Positions 17,738 through 26,431 of a stretch of 64,000 nt of DNA are shown piece by piece. The position numbers and the translations under genes were made by a program. Every line of letters starts with the position of its first letter. Within the stretch, counting starts at the first letter, position 1. The DNA comes from JBGSUZ01 sp043770095 (GTDB lineage: Bacteria; Bacillota; Clostridia; Peptostreptococcales; Acidaminobacteraceae): positions 58,561 to 122,560 of the forward strand of contig JAYVIR010000120.1 in the NCBI GenBank assembly GCA_043770095.1, given 5' to 3'. Under the pieces are notes generated by a model. The model searched no databases. It had not been told where the DNA came from and saw nothing but the letters and a program-made list of their open reading frames with translations.

Positions 17738-18910
17738 TTACAAACCCCTCTCTACTCGAAATTGAATGCTCAAACAAAATCCATCTAAAACCTCATACTT
17801 AAACAACCCGCCAAGTTCCTCCACACGAGCTCTCATACCATTAAGTCCATAGCCTTCATGAATTTTAGCCCCAGTTAACAATGCGTTTCCATCGTCTTTA
17901 ATATTTAGAATAAAATATGGGCCTTCAAGTTTCAATTCAATCCAAAGATGTTTCGCATTAGAATGTTTCATACAATTGGTTATACCTTCTTGAATAGCCC
18001 GATACACAACGTGCGTCTGTTCTACCGCAAGGCTTTCAAGTGAATTTTGACCTTCTATGCGAATCTGGATGTGGGCTATTTGATCCACTTTTTTAATCAA
18101 TTGAATGAGGTCCCCAGCGCTCCTGCGGTCATTCGTGAGCGTTTCAACCACTTGCCTCGTCGATTTTAAAGCATTTCGGCTGTCCTGAATGCCTTCCTCT
18201 AATAATAGGTGCCCCTGATCTTGATTCTGTGTAAAATAGTATTTGCTGAGTTCCAATTTCATGGTCAGCGCTGTCAGCTCATGCCCCACCGCATCATGAA
18301 TTTCTCGAGCCAGCCGCTGCCGTTCTTTAAAAATCGTTAATGTTTCCACTTCTTGCATGAGTGTTTCCAAGCGCTGATTTGCCAGTGTCAAAACATCTTG
18401 GCGATCTTCCAAAGTTTGGTTAAGCACCTCCATTTCCAGTTGTTTCTTATATAACTTGAGTGTTAACCACAAGGTAATCGCCACTAAAAAGTATAAACTA
18501 ATGCCTACAATGACTTGTGGCAGCTTAAATAGCGATGGCGAGACCATGGCGATATAAACATATTTCCAACTAAGCGCAAGTCCGCCCAAGACAGCTATGC
18601 CTCGAAAGCGATTTATTTCCTTGGCTTGATATAAATTCAATAAAATCACAAAATACAGCATATGAAAAAAATCATTGATACTGTACTTTGATAATTTTTC
18701 TAAGAACAGCAAAGTCGTAGGTGCCATAATCCATAACAAAGTGCTTATTCTTCGTCTTGATTCAATGGTGCTACGTTGGGTAAACGACATGGCAAAAAAA
18801 CACAACAAACCCAATCCAATGAGTGAAGTCAAGCGCTCGGCGGATGGATTTTCCACCCAAACACCTAAACTAAAAACTAGCCAGTAGATGCCTATTAAGC
18901 CTTTTCCCAA
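17738..18910 (-). CDS. Sensor histidine kinase, HisKA_3 type (NarX/DesK-like)
   Basis: A 390-residue membrane kinase. About five or six hydrophobic segments occupy residues 5-150 without an obvious extracellular domain, suggesting intramembrane sensing. A coiled coil (155-195) leads to the HisKA_3 motif RLAREIHDAVGHELT with phosphoacceptor His205. The C-terminal ATPase has NCMKHSNA (N box), IKDDG and GYGLNGMRARVEELGG. The start appears to be TTG, seven bases after GAGGGG. Its partner regulator follows directly, and the permease gene is the nearest candidate target. Confidence 0.9.
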   Translation of the reverse strand: MGKGLIGIYWLVFSLGVWVENPSAERLTSLIGLGLLCFFAMSFTQRSTIESRRRISTLLWIMAPTTLLFLEKLSKYSINDFFHMLYFVILLNLYQAKEINRFRGIAVLGGLALSWKYVYIAMVSPSLFKLPQVIVGISLYFLVAITLWLTLKLYKKQLEMEVLNQTLEDRQDVLTLANQRLETLMQEVETLTIFKERQRLAREIHDAVGHELTALTMKLELSKYYFTQNQDQGHLLLEEGIQDSRNALKSTRQVVETLTNDRRSAGDLIQLIKKVDQIAHIQIRIEGQNSLESLAVEQTHVVYRAIQEGITNCMKHSNAKHLWIELKLEGPYFILNIKDDGNALLTGAKIHEGYGLNGMRARVEELGGLFKYEVLDGFCLSIQFRVERGL

Positions 18911-18955
18911 GTCATCACCCCTCTCTTAAAACAGTATAACATTCTAAATGAACAC

Positions 18956-20398
18956 TTATTTATTATTTAACGTATTCATACGCAAATCTTGAGAGCCGGT
19001 TGAATCAACGGGCACTGGTGGCAGCGTTTGATCTATAGGTACCGTTTGATCTATAGGTACTGTTGGTACAGTTGGATCTAACACTACCGTTGGTACTGTT
19101 GGATCTATCGGCACCGCTGGCACTGTAGGGTCTATGACCTGTAGTGTGACATCTTTTGGCCCCGTTACAGTGTCTTGAATTTCAACCTCAAGCACTACTT
19201 CCACCGGTTTTGGAGGTTCCAAAGTCCCCTTTACTCTTTGAGCGACTGCTTTAGCATATGCTTCATTTACAAATTTTTTATACAGGCTTTCTTTAACGTA
19301 AACAGGAATTGTTTTTACTTGGTCTGCCTTCAATGCATTTAGCATTTCAAGCGGTGCATATTTAACAATATTGAAAGTGCTCGCATATCTGCCAATAGAA
19401 GTCGGAAGTGTTGATACAGTGGTTTCTAGCGTAATCGCAGGGTTAAAAGTTGCATTCGCAAAATAATCCCCTAAATATCCATATGCTGTAAGGGCATAAT
19501 TAGGCTTCATCACTTTATACCCAGTGATTTTGCCCATTAAGTTGCCATACTTAAGCGCGCGCGCATTATACTCCTTTCCAAGGTGCATTCTGTCATAATA
19601 AATAATATTGCCTTGCGAATGTAAAGATAATAACCCCTCAAGACTTGTGGTATCGATATATTTAGATAAGGCTTGAGTCTCAGGCTCAGAAGCTTCAACC
19701 TTTCCGCCAAAAAATTCTGATGAAGGTTTGTAAGCCATCTGTATCGTTTTTTTAGAACTGCCCCAAGGATTAGACCAAACCCTTTTAGCAAGGTCGTAAA
19801 ATTGACTTGCAAAGTTCCTATTAATATCTACACCCGTTGCAGATGCCTTATACTTAGCATAATCTTTATTTGAAATTTTACTTAAAAGTTCAGAAACTTT
19901 TTTTGTCACAATCGACTTAGGTCCTTGCGTTACTAAATCATAGCCATCAGGGTTGGTCAAAATACTGGTATGAATAGCTGCATTTTGTAAAATACTTCCC
20001 ATATTATACGATGGTATAACTGCTTCATTTGTAAAATCTTTACAATATAATTCTAACATGTTTAATGTGATATAAGGATTCACCGTTTCTCTAGAATGTG
20101 TTCCACTTTCTAACAACAAACTGGTTTGGGGTTTAATTAGACTTTGCTCATTACTGAGTATGACAATATAAAGTGGTTTTTGATCGGCAGACTTGCCAAT
20201 CGAAACTTTATCAAGTAAGTCTGGATATCTTTCTATTAATTGATCAACCATTTTTTCAATTTTAACCGAAGAAGTTGCCTTAAATTGATCGATTGAAACA
20301 ATATCGATTGTTGCTGTTGCGCTAAAAGTACCCCCCGATGTACACAGGAGCACTCCGATTGTGGCAATAGCCACCCATTTACTTTTAATATTTTTCAT
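18956..20398 (-). CDS. Secreted M14 zinc carboxypeptidase with proline-rich repeat tail
   Basis: A 480-residue exported peptidase. The signal peptide (about 1-28) ends near TFSATA. The M14 domain (about 45-380) shows zinc ligands in ESGTHSRE (HxxE) and LLSLHSQG, the substrate-binding DINRNF, and the catalytic Glu in ITLETTVS. These fit the M14 family, including gamma-D-Glu-diamino-acid peptidases that trim peptidoglycan peptides. The last 60 residues are imperfect repeats of P-[IV]-D-[PQ]-T-V, a likely flexible wall-spanning tail. The start at 20398 has GGAGG five bases upstream. It follows the amidase fusion gene on the same strand, consistent with a wall-remodelling role. Confidence 0.88.
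   Translation of the reverse strand: MKNIKSKWVAIATIGVLLCTSGGTFSATATIDIVSIDQFKATSSVKIEKMVDQLIERYPDLLDKVSIGKSADQKPLYIVILSNEQSLIKPQTSLLLESGTHSRETVNPYITLNMLELYCKDFTNEAVIPSYNMGSILQNAAIHTSILTNPDGYDLVTQGPKSIVTKKVSELLSKISNKDYAKYKASATGVDINRNFASQFYDLAKRVWSNPWGSSKKTIQMAYKPSSEFFGGKVEASEPETQALSKYIDTTSLEGLLSLHSQGNIIYYDRMHLGKEYNARALKYGNLMGKITGYKVMKPNYALTAYGYLGDYFANATFNPAITLETTVSTLPTSIGRYASTFNIVKYAPLEMLNALKADQVKTIPVYVKESLYKKFVNEAYAKAVAQRVKGTLEPPKPVEVVLEVEIQDTVTGPKDVTLQVIDPTVPAVPIDPTVPTVVLDPTVPTVPIDQTVPIDQTLPPVPVDSTGSQDLRMNTLNNK
19005..19135. repeat. Imperfect tandem repeats coding for the proline-rich tail of the M14 peptidase
   Basis: Reiterated units built around GGTACCGTTTGATCTATAG-like and TGTTGGATCTAxC-like blocks encode PxDPTVP/PIDQTVP repeats. 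The copies nearest the 3' end of the gene are almost identical, suggesting recent expansion and possible length variation. Confidence 0.7.
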
Positions 20399-20481
20399 TA
20401 CTACCTCCATACCTTCTCGCAACTAGGTTGTAGTAAACAGTCTTGTTTTGCCTTAATTATTTAAATGACTATAATTGCTCA

Positions 20482-21804
20482 CTATCTTATTTCTTTTTGA
20501 ATCAAATCGGTTACTTCGCTAATAAAACTTTCGCCTATGCTTTGAGTTGTCCCTTCGGTCAATATGACCAATATAAAAGGTGCGTCCTTTTTATACACAA
20601 TCCCTGCATCCGAATAAACGCCTTCTTGTGAGGAGCTACCCGTTGGCAGAAGTTCGGCGTAGATTTTAGTGTCTATAATACCCAGTTTTACAAGACGTTC
20701 ATTAATCGTTTTTATCCCGACCTCTCTTAAAATAACATTAAAAGCATCATTATCTGAAACAATAATCATCCGTTTCAACGTTGACTGCCAGTTAAATGTT
20801 TTATTCGTGAGTGAATCTAAAATAGGTTTTTCAATCTTCAGTTCACCCTTTGAAAGCATGTCAGATACGACGTAAGCCTCAAAAAGTTTGATAATCGACG
20901 CTCCATAAAAAGAAGCTTCAAGTCGATTATTATGCGCTTTGTCTTTTCGTGTGAGGTTTTCAATGGCTTGATCCAATTTAATTTCTTTTGGTATTTCAGC
21001 ATTTATCTGCTTAGCAGTTTTCAATTCAACAGCTTTATTTAAATAGGTTGATATCCCTTTGGCAAAAATATCTGCCAACCTTTGCTGATTAATGCCTTTT
21101 TTGATAAATTCAGCATCTTTAGCATTAGACAGAAAGACCATTTCAACCAATGCCACAGGTACTTGGCTGTAGATTGAACCCGTTAATGCGCCTTGTTGAC
21201 TGCCAATATAAGTATCGGCATCCGTTTTTACGCCGTTATTAGGCAATTCTTTTTTGATCAGCTCAAATTCTTTGCCAATCGCCTGGGCTATCAGCGCACT
21301 TTCCTCTATCACCATTTTACTGGGACCTTTAGTGCCATTTTTAACCGTCCCTTGTTTAGCCGGATAGAATACTGCAATGCCACGCTTTTTACCACTCGTT
21401 TCACTGTCGCAGTGAAGACGTATGGCCACGTCTGCTTTTGCCTCATTTGCAATTTCTGCACGCCTTTTATTGGTCACATTCTCAGAAATTTTAGATTTGG
21501 TCATAACCACAGTTGCGCCATATTTTTCTTCTAAAGTCTTTTTGAGCTTAAGGGCAACTTCCCAGTTCATTAAGACCTCAGTCGTGCCATTTTGCTTTCC
21601 GCTTCCCGCGCTAACTTCCGATGGATGTCCAGGATCAATGCAGATTACTTTCCCCTCGAGCGGTAACGGTGAGGCCGTTACTAGCGGTAACGGTGAGGCC
21701 GTTACTAGCAGTAACGGCTTCACCGTTGCATAACTAGGTAAAAAAATGGAAATCATCGATAGAATCAGTATACCGAAAATTGTTTTTTTTACTTTTATAG
21801 CCAT
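20482..21804 (-). CDS. N-acetylmuramoyl-L-alanine amidase fused to a beta-lactamase-like domain
   Basis: A 440-residue exported protein. A signal peptide (about 1-26) is followed by a short repeat-rich linker and an Amidase_3 domain (about 50-255). The zinc and catalytic residues are visible as IDPGHPSE, the Glu in GTTEVLMNWE, RLHCDSE and VEMVFLSN. After a linker, residues 295-440 resemble a class A beta-lactamase/serine hydrolase: a Ser-x-x-Lys in GASIIKLFEAYV and an SDN motif in IIVSDNDAF. The KTG motif is not clear; DAGIVYKKDAPF occupies that place. The second domain may be a transpeptidase-like or peptide-binding module rather than a drug-hydrolysing enzyme. Confidence 0.85.
   Translation of the reverse strand: MAIKVKKTIFGILILSMISIFLPSYATVKPLLLVTASPLPLVTASPLPLEGKVICIDPGHPSEVSAGSGKQNGTTEVLMNWEVALKLKKTLEEKYGATVVMTKSKISENVTNKRRAEIANEAKADVAIRLHCDSETSGKKRGIAVFYPAKQGTVKNGTKGPSKMVIEESALIAQAIGKEFELIKKELPNNGVKTDADTYIGSQQGALTGSIYSQVPVALVEMVFLSNAKDAEFIKKGINQQRLADIFAKGISTYLNKAVELKTAKQINAEIPKEIKLDQAIENLTRKDKAHNNRLEASFYGASIIKLFEAYVVSDMLSKGELKIEKPILDSLTNKTFNWQSTLKRMIIVSDNDAFNVILREVGIKTINERLVKLGIIDTKIYAELLPTGSSSQEGVYSDAGIVYKKDAPFILVILTEGTTQSIGESFISEVTDLIQKEIR
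21661..21732. repeat. 24-bp tandem repeat in the amidase gene
   Basis: Two identical 24-bp copies (21661-21684 and 21685-21708, CGGTAACGGTGAGGCCGTTA plus CTAG) are followed by a degenerate third (21709-21732). The unit keeps frame and encodes eight residues, duplicating VTASPLPL just after the signal peptide. Confidence 0.9.
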
Positions 21805-21975
21805 ATTACACCTATTCCCTTTGCTACATATATCATTTTTAGATGACTTTAATATCCACTTTCCAATGTAGAAATACTACATATATTATACCCAATTTTT
21901 AGAATTCTCCTACATATTTGAATTGAATTAAAAAATCACTTCCTAAGAATCACCATCAAATTAAATAGACAGTTG

Positions 21976-22002
21976 TTAGCACTCTTTTGCGTTGAGTGCT
22001 AA
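21976..22002. promoter_or_regulatory. CIRCE operator (HrcA binding site)
   Basis: A perfect TTAGCACTC-N9-GAGTGCTAA inverted repeat. This is the consensus CIRCE element bound by the heat-shock repressor HrcA. It lies 7 bases before the -35 box of the htpG promoter. Confidence 0.96.
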
Positions 22003-22009
22003 CTTTCTA

Positions 22010-22038
22010 TTGACTTTTTCACCGCTCAGTCGTAAGAT
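22010..22038 (+). promoter_or_regulatory. Sigma-A-type promoter of htpG
   Basis: TTGACT (22010-22015), 17-base spacer, TAAGAT (22033-22038), directly downstream of the CIRCE operator and about 45 bases before the htpG start codon. Confidence 0.75.
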
Positions 22039-22081
22039 AAATTTGAAGCAACACAATTCTATTATCGAAAGGGGTATTCCA

Positions 22082-24067
22082 ATGTCATTAGAAAAGGGCA
22101 GTTTGTCCATCCATAGCGAAAATATTTTTCCTATTATAAAAAAATGGCTTTATTCAGATCACGATATTTTTATCCGAGAGTTAATTTCCAACTCATGTGA
22201 CGCCATAACCAAAGCGAAGCAACTCAGCTCACTCGGAGAAGCGGATTTAGGCGATGATCGTGATTTTGCCGTTAAAGTTATTTATGACCCAGAAGCTAAA
22301 ACCATTACCGTTTCTGATAACGGCATAGGCATGACTGAAGAAGAAGTCAAAAAATACATCAACCAAATCGCATTCTCTGGCGCTGAAGACTTTATTGAAA
22401 AATATAAAGACAAAGGTGATCAAGACCAAATTATTGGTCATTTCGGCCTTGGATTCTACTCTTCTTTCATGGTAGCCGACCATGTAAAGCTCCACACAAA
22501 ATCTTTCCAAGCGGATGCGCCTGCGGTTCGTTGGGCGTGTGACGGCGGTACTGAATTTGAAATGACTGATGGCGATCGTAAGGCTCGCGGCACAGACATC
22601 GTTCTTTATTTAGGCGAAGACGGCAAGTCATTTGAATCTGAGCATATGATTCGCAGCACCATTGAAAAATATTGCTCATTCATGCCTTACCCAATCTATC
22701 TTGAAGTGATTAAGCCTGCACCTGTAACGACAGAGACTGAGGCTGATGCTATAAAAGAAGCCCCAATCGATGGTTTAGAAGACCTCAGTGCTTTAGATGC
22801 TGATTCTGAATTTGACTTTGACGAAAACGAGTTAGACGCTGACGCAAATGAAAATAAAGCGCCACAGCCTCTAAACGACGTGACACCTCTTTACACACTT
22901 CAACCAAGCAATTGCACAGATGAAGATTATAAAAAATTCTATCAGAAGACGTTCAATGACTACAAAGAGCCGCTCTTCTGGATTCACCTCAATATGGACT
23001 ATCCATTCAACCTCAAAGGGATTCTTTACTTCCCTAAACTCAGCAACGAGTTTAATGACATGGAAGGCCGCATCAAACTTTACAACAACCAAGTTTTCGT
23101 TGCCGACAATGTTAAAGAAGTCATTCCTGAGTTCTTGCTTCTCCTTAAAGGGGTTATCGACTGCCCTGACTTGCCGCTCAACGTTTCAAGAAGCTTCCTC
23201 CAAAACGATGGATTCGCTAAGAAAATCTCTGATTACATCGCTAAAAAAGTGGCCGACAAACTTGCTGGCATGTTCAAAACGCAACGCGAAACTTATGAAG
23301 GCTTCTGGGATGACCTCCACCCGTTCATCAAATTTGGCGCTTTAAAAGATCAAAAATTCAAAGAAAAAATGATCGACCACATGCTTCTCAAAACAGTCAA
23401 AGGAGAATATCTCTCAGTTGGCGAGTACAAAGAAAAGCACCAAGCGATTATTCCTGAAAAAGTGTACTACACAAGCGACAAAGTTCAGCAAGCCCAGTAC
23501 ATTCAGTTGCTTGAAGCGCATCAAGTGGATACGGTTATTTTAGACCATAGCATCGACAATCCTTTCATCAGCATGCTTGAATCTGAAAAAGAGCATACTC
23601 AATTCGTGAGAGTTGATGGCGATTTAACGGATTTGCTTAAAGAAACAACTGATGAGAGTGAAGAAACGCAAAAATCTGACGAAGAAAAACTTACTGGCGC
23701 TTTTAGAAAGGCGCTTGAGCAAGAGGCTTTAAAAGTACAAGTTGAAAACCTTAAAAACGAAGATGTGGCTGGCATGATCATTCTCAACGAGAGCAACCGT
23801 CGTATGCAAGAAATGATGAAACAATATGGCATGATCGGTATGGATCCAAGCATGTTCCCATCTGAAGAAACATTGGTTCTCAACAAAAAACACCCGCTCA
23901 TTAAATTTATTTTGAACAGCGAAACCAATGATTCTGAGCTTCAAAAAATGGTGATGGCGCAAGTCTACGATCTTGCTGTCATGAGCCACAAAACAATGAC
24001 ACCAGAAGCTATGAGCGCCTTTATCAAGCGCAGCAACGAACTTATGAAACAAATGGTTTCAAAGTAG
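22082..24067 (+). CDS. htpG: Molecular chaperone HtpG (Hsp90)
   Basis: A 661-residue Hsp90. The N-terminal ATPase domain shows ELISNSCDAITK, DNGIGMT and GHFGLGFYS. The middle domain has LYFPKL, DNVKEVIPEFL and LPLNVSRSFLQ, and a C-terminal dimerisation domain follows. Between the N and middle domains, at about 215-265, is an acidic insert (rich in Asp/Glu, such as EFDFDENELDADANENK) that makes it longer than the usual 620-640 residues and recalls the eukaryotic charged linker. The ATG at 22082 has AAAGGGG upstream. A CIRCE site and promoter precede it, so it is probably a heat-inducible single-gene unit closed by a terminator. Confidence 0.96.
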   Translation: MSLEKGSLSIHSENIFPIIKKWLYSDHDIFIRELISNSCDAITKAKQLSSLGEADLGDDRDFAVKVIYDPEAKTITVSDNGIGMTEEEVKKYINQIAFSGAEDFIEKYKDKGDQDQIIGHFGLGFYSSFMVADHVKLHTKSFQADAPAVRWACDGGTEFEMTDGDRKARGTDIVLYLGEDGKSFESEHMIRSTIEKYCSFMPYPIYLEVIKPAPVTTETEADAIKEAPIDGLEDLSALDADSEFDFDENELDADANENKAPQPLNDVTPLYTLQPSNCTDEDYKKFYQKTFNDYKEPLFWIHLNMDYPFNLKGILYFPKLSNEFNDMEGRIKLYNNQVFVADNVKEVIPEFLLLLKGVIDCPDLPLNVSRSFLQNDGFAKKISDYIAKKVADKLAGMFKTQRETYEGFWDDLHPFIKFGALKDQKFKEKMIDHMLLKTVKGEYLSVGEYKEKHQAIIPEKVYYTSDKVQQAQYIQLLEAHQVDTVILDHSIDNPFISMLESEKEHTQFVRVDGDLTDLLKETTDESEETQKSDEEKLTGAFRKALEQEALKVQVENLKNEDVAGMIILNESNRRMQEMMKQYGMIGMDPSMFPSEETLVLNKKHPLIKFILNSETNDSELQKMVMAQVYDLAVMSHKTMTPEAMSAFIKRSNELMKQMVSK

Positions 24068-24092
24068 ATAAAGCACCTTAAAGAGAAACGCA

Positions 24093-24149
24093 AAAGAGCA
24101 CCCTTATTCGATTGTCAGTGATGACTCGAAGGCAGGGTGCTCTTTTTTA
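24093..24149. terminator. Bidirectional terminator between htpG and cheX
   Basis: AAGAGCACCCT and AGGGTGCTCTT form the stem, with T runs on the plus strand and a shorter one on the minus strand. It serves the convergent htpG and cheX genes. Confidence 0.85.
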
Positions 24150-24177
24150 TTCTTAGGTTCTAAAATATGATTTAGAA

Positions 24178-24639
24178 TTATTTAGCCTTTAGCGCTAGAT
24201 TGAGGATAATTTCTCCACCATCAAACAGCATTGGGATTCTAATTGTCGGGCCGCCGGATAAAGAGATGTGTTCTCCTTCAATTAAAGTCGGAGGGGTAAT
24301 GTCTATGATCATTTCCAATTTATTGGCAAGTAGTGTTGCAAAAGTGCCCATAGTCATATTGCAAAGCTCTTGTAGGGCGGACTTGGTCAGTTCGTCTAAT
24401 AAACCAGATCCCATGCCCTGCATCATAACGCCAGCAATATAAATACCACTTTCTCTTGTCATTGATATCGTTACCTGACCCCGTTGTTCTCCCGTGATGC
24501 CAACAATTATACAAATTGGTTCTTCATACACCGGTGCGCTACAAAGAGAGGGCTTGCCCGTTTTAAGCACGATCCCTGTTGTCATTTCCATAACATTGTT
24601 TGTTGCAGATATTAAAGCGTTCATTACATTTACATCCAT
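24178..24639 (-). CDS. cheX: CheX-type chemotaxis phosphatase
   Basis: A 153-residue CheX/CheC-family protein. The domain spans almost the whole length, and the active-site pattern ALQELCNMTMGTFAT gives the conserved Glu-x-x-Asn. These phosphatases dephosphorylate CheY-P. It is a lone gene, 10 kb from the cheA operon in this window, and the natural partner may be that receiver or another. The start has AAAGGAG upstream. Confidence 0.88.
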   Translation of the reverse strand: MDVNVMNALISATNNVMEMTTGIVLKTGKPSLCSAPVYEEPICIIVGITGEQRGQVTISMTRESGIYIAGVMMQGMGSGLLDELTKSALQELCNMTMGTFATLLANKLEMIIDITPPTLIEGEHISLSGGPTIRIPMLFDGGEIILNLALKAK

Positions 24640-24855
24640 GATGACTCCTTTGAATAGACTAAGGCAACCCTTGAGGCTTCACAGTTTAACCTATTTTCTC
24701 ATTTTATTTATTATAACATATAATATTCTATTCTTACCCCTTAATACTTAATCCTCATCAAATACCGTTTCACACCAAGCCAAATAAAACCTTTACAACA
24801 TTCTTCGACAGTTTTCTTCGGTATCTTTTCACCTAATTTGATCAATTTTTCAATA
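24640..24855. other. Intergenic region upstream of cheX
   Basis: An AT-rich stretch without a supported gene. The minus strand has a TATAAT at about 24716-24721 that could be a -10 box for cheX, with no convincing -35. The part next to the acetyltransferase fusion gene contains an open minus-strand frame (see findings). Confidence 0.4.
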
Positions 24856-26172
24856 TTATAGGTCTTTAAAAGCCATTTTTTCATTGACGGGGGCTTCTAT
24901 CGCTTTTTGAGGACAAGTGTAATAGCATTTTAAACAAAGAAGACATTCATCGCCAAATACCGGCTTTTCAGATGGCACCATACTAATATTGTTCGTTGGA
25001 CATAAATCTGCACAGCAACCGCAATGAGTACACTGATCATTTACGACAAAGAGCTTATTGCCTCTGTTGGCAACTTTTCGCTCCCATCTGGAAATAGGTT
25101 CAAGCCAAATAGAACTGATTTTAATCCGATCCCTTCTTACAACGCCGTTGTCTAAATCTTGAAGCAAATCCTGTATTTTGAGTGGCAGTTGCTGCATGAT
25201 ATGAGAAACAAGATCAGGTTCTGTTTCCACCAGCATGTTGGGTGGCATAACGAGCATCCGCTCATAGACGACTGCGTAGCCTTTTTCAATGAGTATTTGT
25301 ATTGTTTTTTGCCTACATGAAGTGTTTGGCCAGATTTCTCCGCCGCCAGAAACAGAAAGGACAACCGCCATCGTCCCATTTCCCTCAGGCAATATGTTAA
25401 GCCACTTATAAACGATTTCAGGGGCATTAAAAGCATGGACAGGATATAGGACATATAAAAAATCAGCAGGTATTGGTGCAGATTCTAACGTTTTAAGATA
25501 ATGGCCATTCAAACATTCCGTCATTGTCATAGAAATATTGATATTGCTTTGATGCAAAAGTTGCTTTGATAAATTTTTAGACACATGCTGGACGCCACCC
25601 GTTCCGCTAAACCAAACTATTTTTGAAATCGGGCTTAAAGCCAATAGATCGCTTAGTGACCAATAAAAAATATCGGTTTCTAGCAGCTTTCCGCCTGGTG
25701 TTTGGAGAATCGTCTCAATAACAGTGCCGCCTAAATGCCGGTAAAATTCATTAGACTTTAAAAGCCGCCAATTATACAAAAGCAAGCCACTGACACCTAT
25801 TTCTTTATATTTTGCTGCAATAGCCTGCATCAATTTTTTCCCGACGTGAAGCCCTCTAGCCTTTTCGCTTACAAATAGGTAATTGAGTTCCACATCATTC
25901 AAGTGCCCCTCTATGTCAGCCATGCTTGCAATGGCTGCGCCAACAGGCATTTGATCTATGTAATACAAATAGCCCATTCTAAAATCCTCAGTGATTTCAA
26001 ATAGCCAAATAGCAATTTCGTTCAAGTCCGCTTCAAAATCGTATTGATCAATATTTTCTTGAGGCAAAACATCTTGGTAATCCTTCGTATATGATTGTGC
26101 TCTTATTTCAATTGCTTTCCTAATATTGTCTTTGGTGATCAGTTCAATCCGGTGCTTCCCATTTTTCTTCAT
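24856..26172 (-). CDS. GNAT acetyltransferase fused to an EFR1-type flavodoxin/ferredoxin
   Basis: A 438-residue two-part protein. Residues 1-175 form a GNAT acetyltransferase: LNYLFVSEKARGLHVGKKLM covers the acetyl-CoA pyrophosphate loop, followed by LLLYNWRLLKSNEFYRHLGG. Residues 185-438 resemble EFR1 proteins: a flavodoxin-like domain starting IVWFSGTGGVQHVSKNLSK, then a two-cluster ferredoxin with CTHCGCCADLCP and CLLCLKCYYTCP. The combination suggests a redox-linked modification function, but the substrate is unknown. The start at 26172 has AGGAAGGTG upstream. A terminator lies just upstream, so it has its own promoter. The C-terminus may be frameshifted (see findings). Confidence 0.85.
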   Translation of the reverse strand: MKKNGKHRIELITKDNIRKAIEIRAQSYTKDYQDVLPQENIDQYDFEADLNEIAIWLFEITEDFRMGYLYYIDQMPVGAAIASMADIEGHLNDVELNYLFVSEKARGLHVGKKLMQAIAAKYKEIGVSGLLLYNWRLLKSNEFYRHLGGTVIETILQTPGGKLLETDIFYWSLSDLLALSPISKIVWFSGTGGVQHVSKNLSKQLLHQSNINISMTMTECLNGHYLKTLESAPIPADFLYVLYPVHAFNAPEIVYKWLNILPEGNGTMAVVLSVSGGGEIWPNTSCRQKTIQILIEKGYAVVYERMLVMPPNMLVETEPDLVSHIMQQLPLKIQDLLQDLDNGVVRRDRIKISSIWLEPISRWERKVANRGNKLFVVNDQCTHCGCCADLCPTNNISMVPSEKPVFGDECLLCLKCYYTCPQKAIEAPVNEKMAFKDL

Positions 26173-26207
26173 CACGCTACACCTTCCTATCAATACCCAA
26201 TATATCA

Positions 26208-26242
26208 CAAAAAACCTCAGTTTGTTTCACTGAGGTTTTTTA
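26208..26242 (-). terminator. Intrinsic terminator after the feo operon
   Basis: AAAAAACCTCAGT and ACTGAGGTTTTTT form a 13-bp stem around TTGTTTC, 11 bases beyond the last gene of the feo operon. Confidence 0.85.
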
Positions 26243-26252
26243 AAAGTTCAGA

Positions 26253-26417
26253 TTATTTTTTTTCGAAATTAACCACTTTTTTATTGCAACAATTTTTGTC
26301 AGGTCCGCAGCCTGCACAAGCGCCACTCACAGCTTCTTTCTTAATCGCCTTAAAAAAGAGGCCTAATCCGACACCAAAAATAAGAATGGCCAGTAAAACA
26401 GTAATTGCAGTTCCCAT
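26253..26417 (-). CDS. FeoB-associated Cys-rich membrane protein
   Basis: A 54-residue protein with a single N-terminal membrane helix (about 5-23, TVLLAILIFGVGLGLFF), a basic stretch, and a Cys-rich tail CAGCGPDKNCCNKK. This is the usual form of the small FeoB-associated proteins that follow feoB in Firmicutes. They probably assist ferrous-iron uptake, but their exact role is unproven. The ATG at 26417 has AGAGGTGG upstream and lies 15 bases after the feoB stop. Confidence 0.85.
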   Translation of the reverse strand: MGTAITVLLAILIFGVGLGLFFKAIKKEAVSGACAGCGPDKNCCNKKVVNFEKK

Positions 26418-26431
26418 AAAATCCACCTCTT

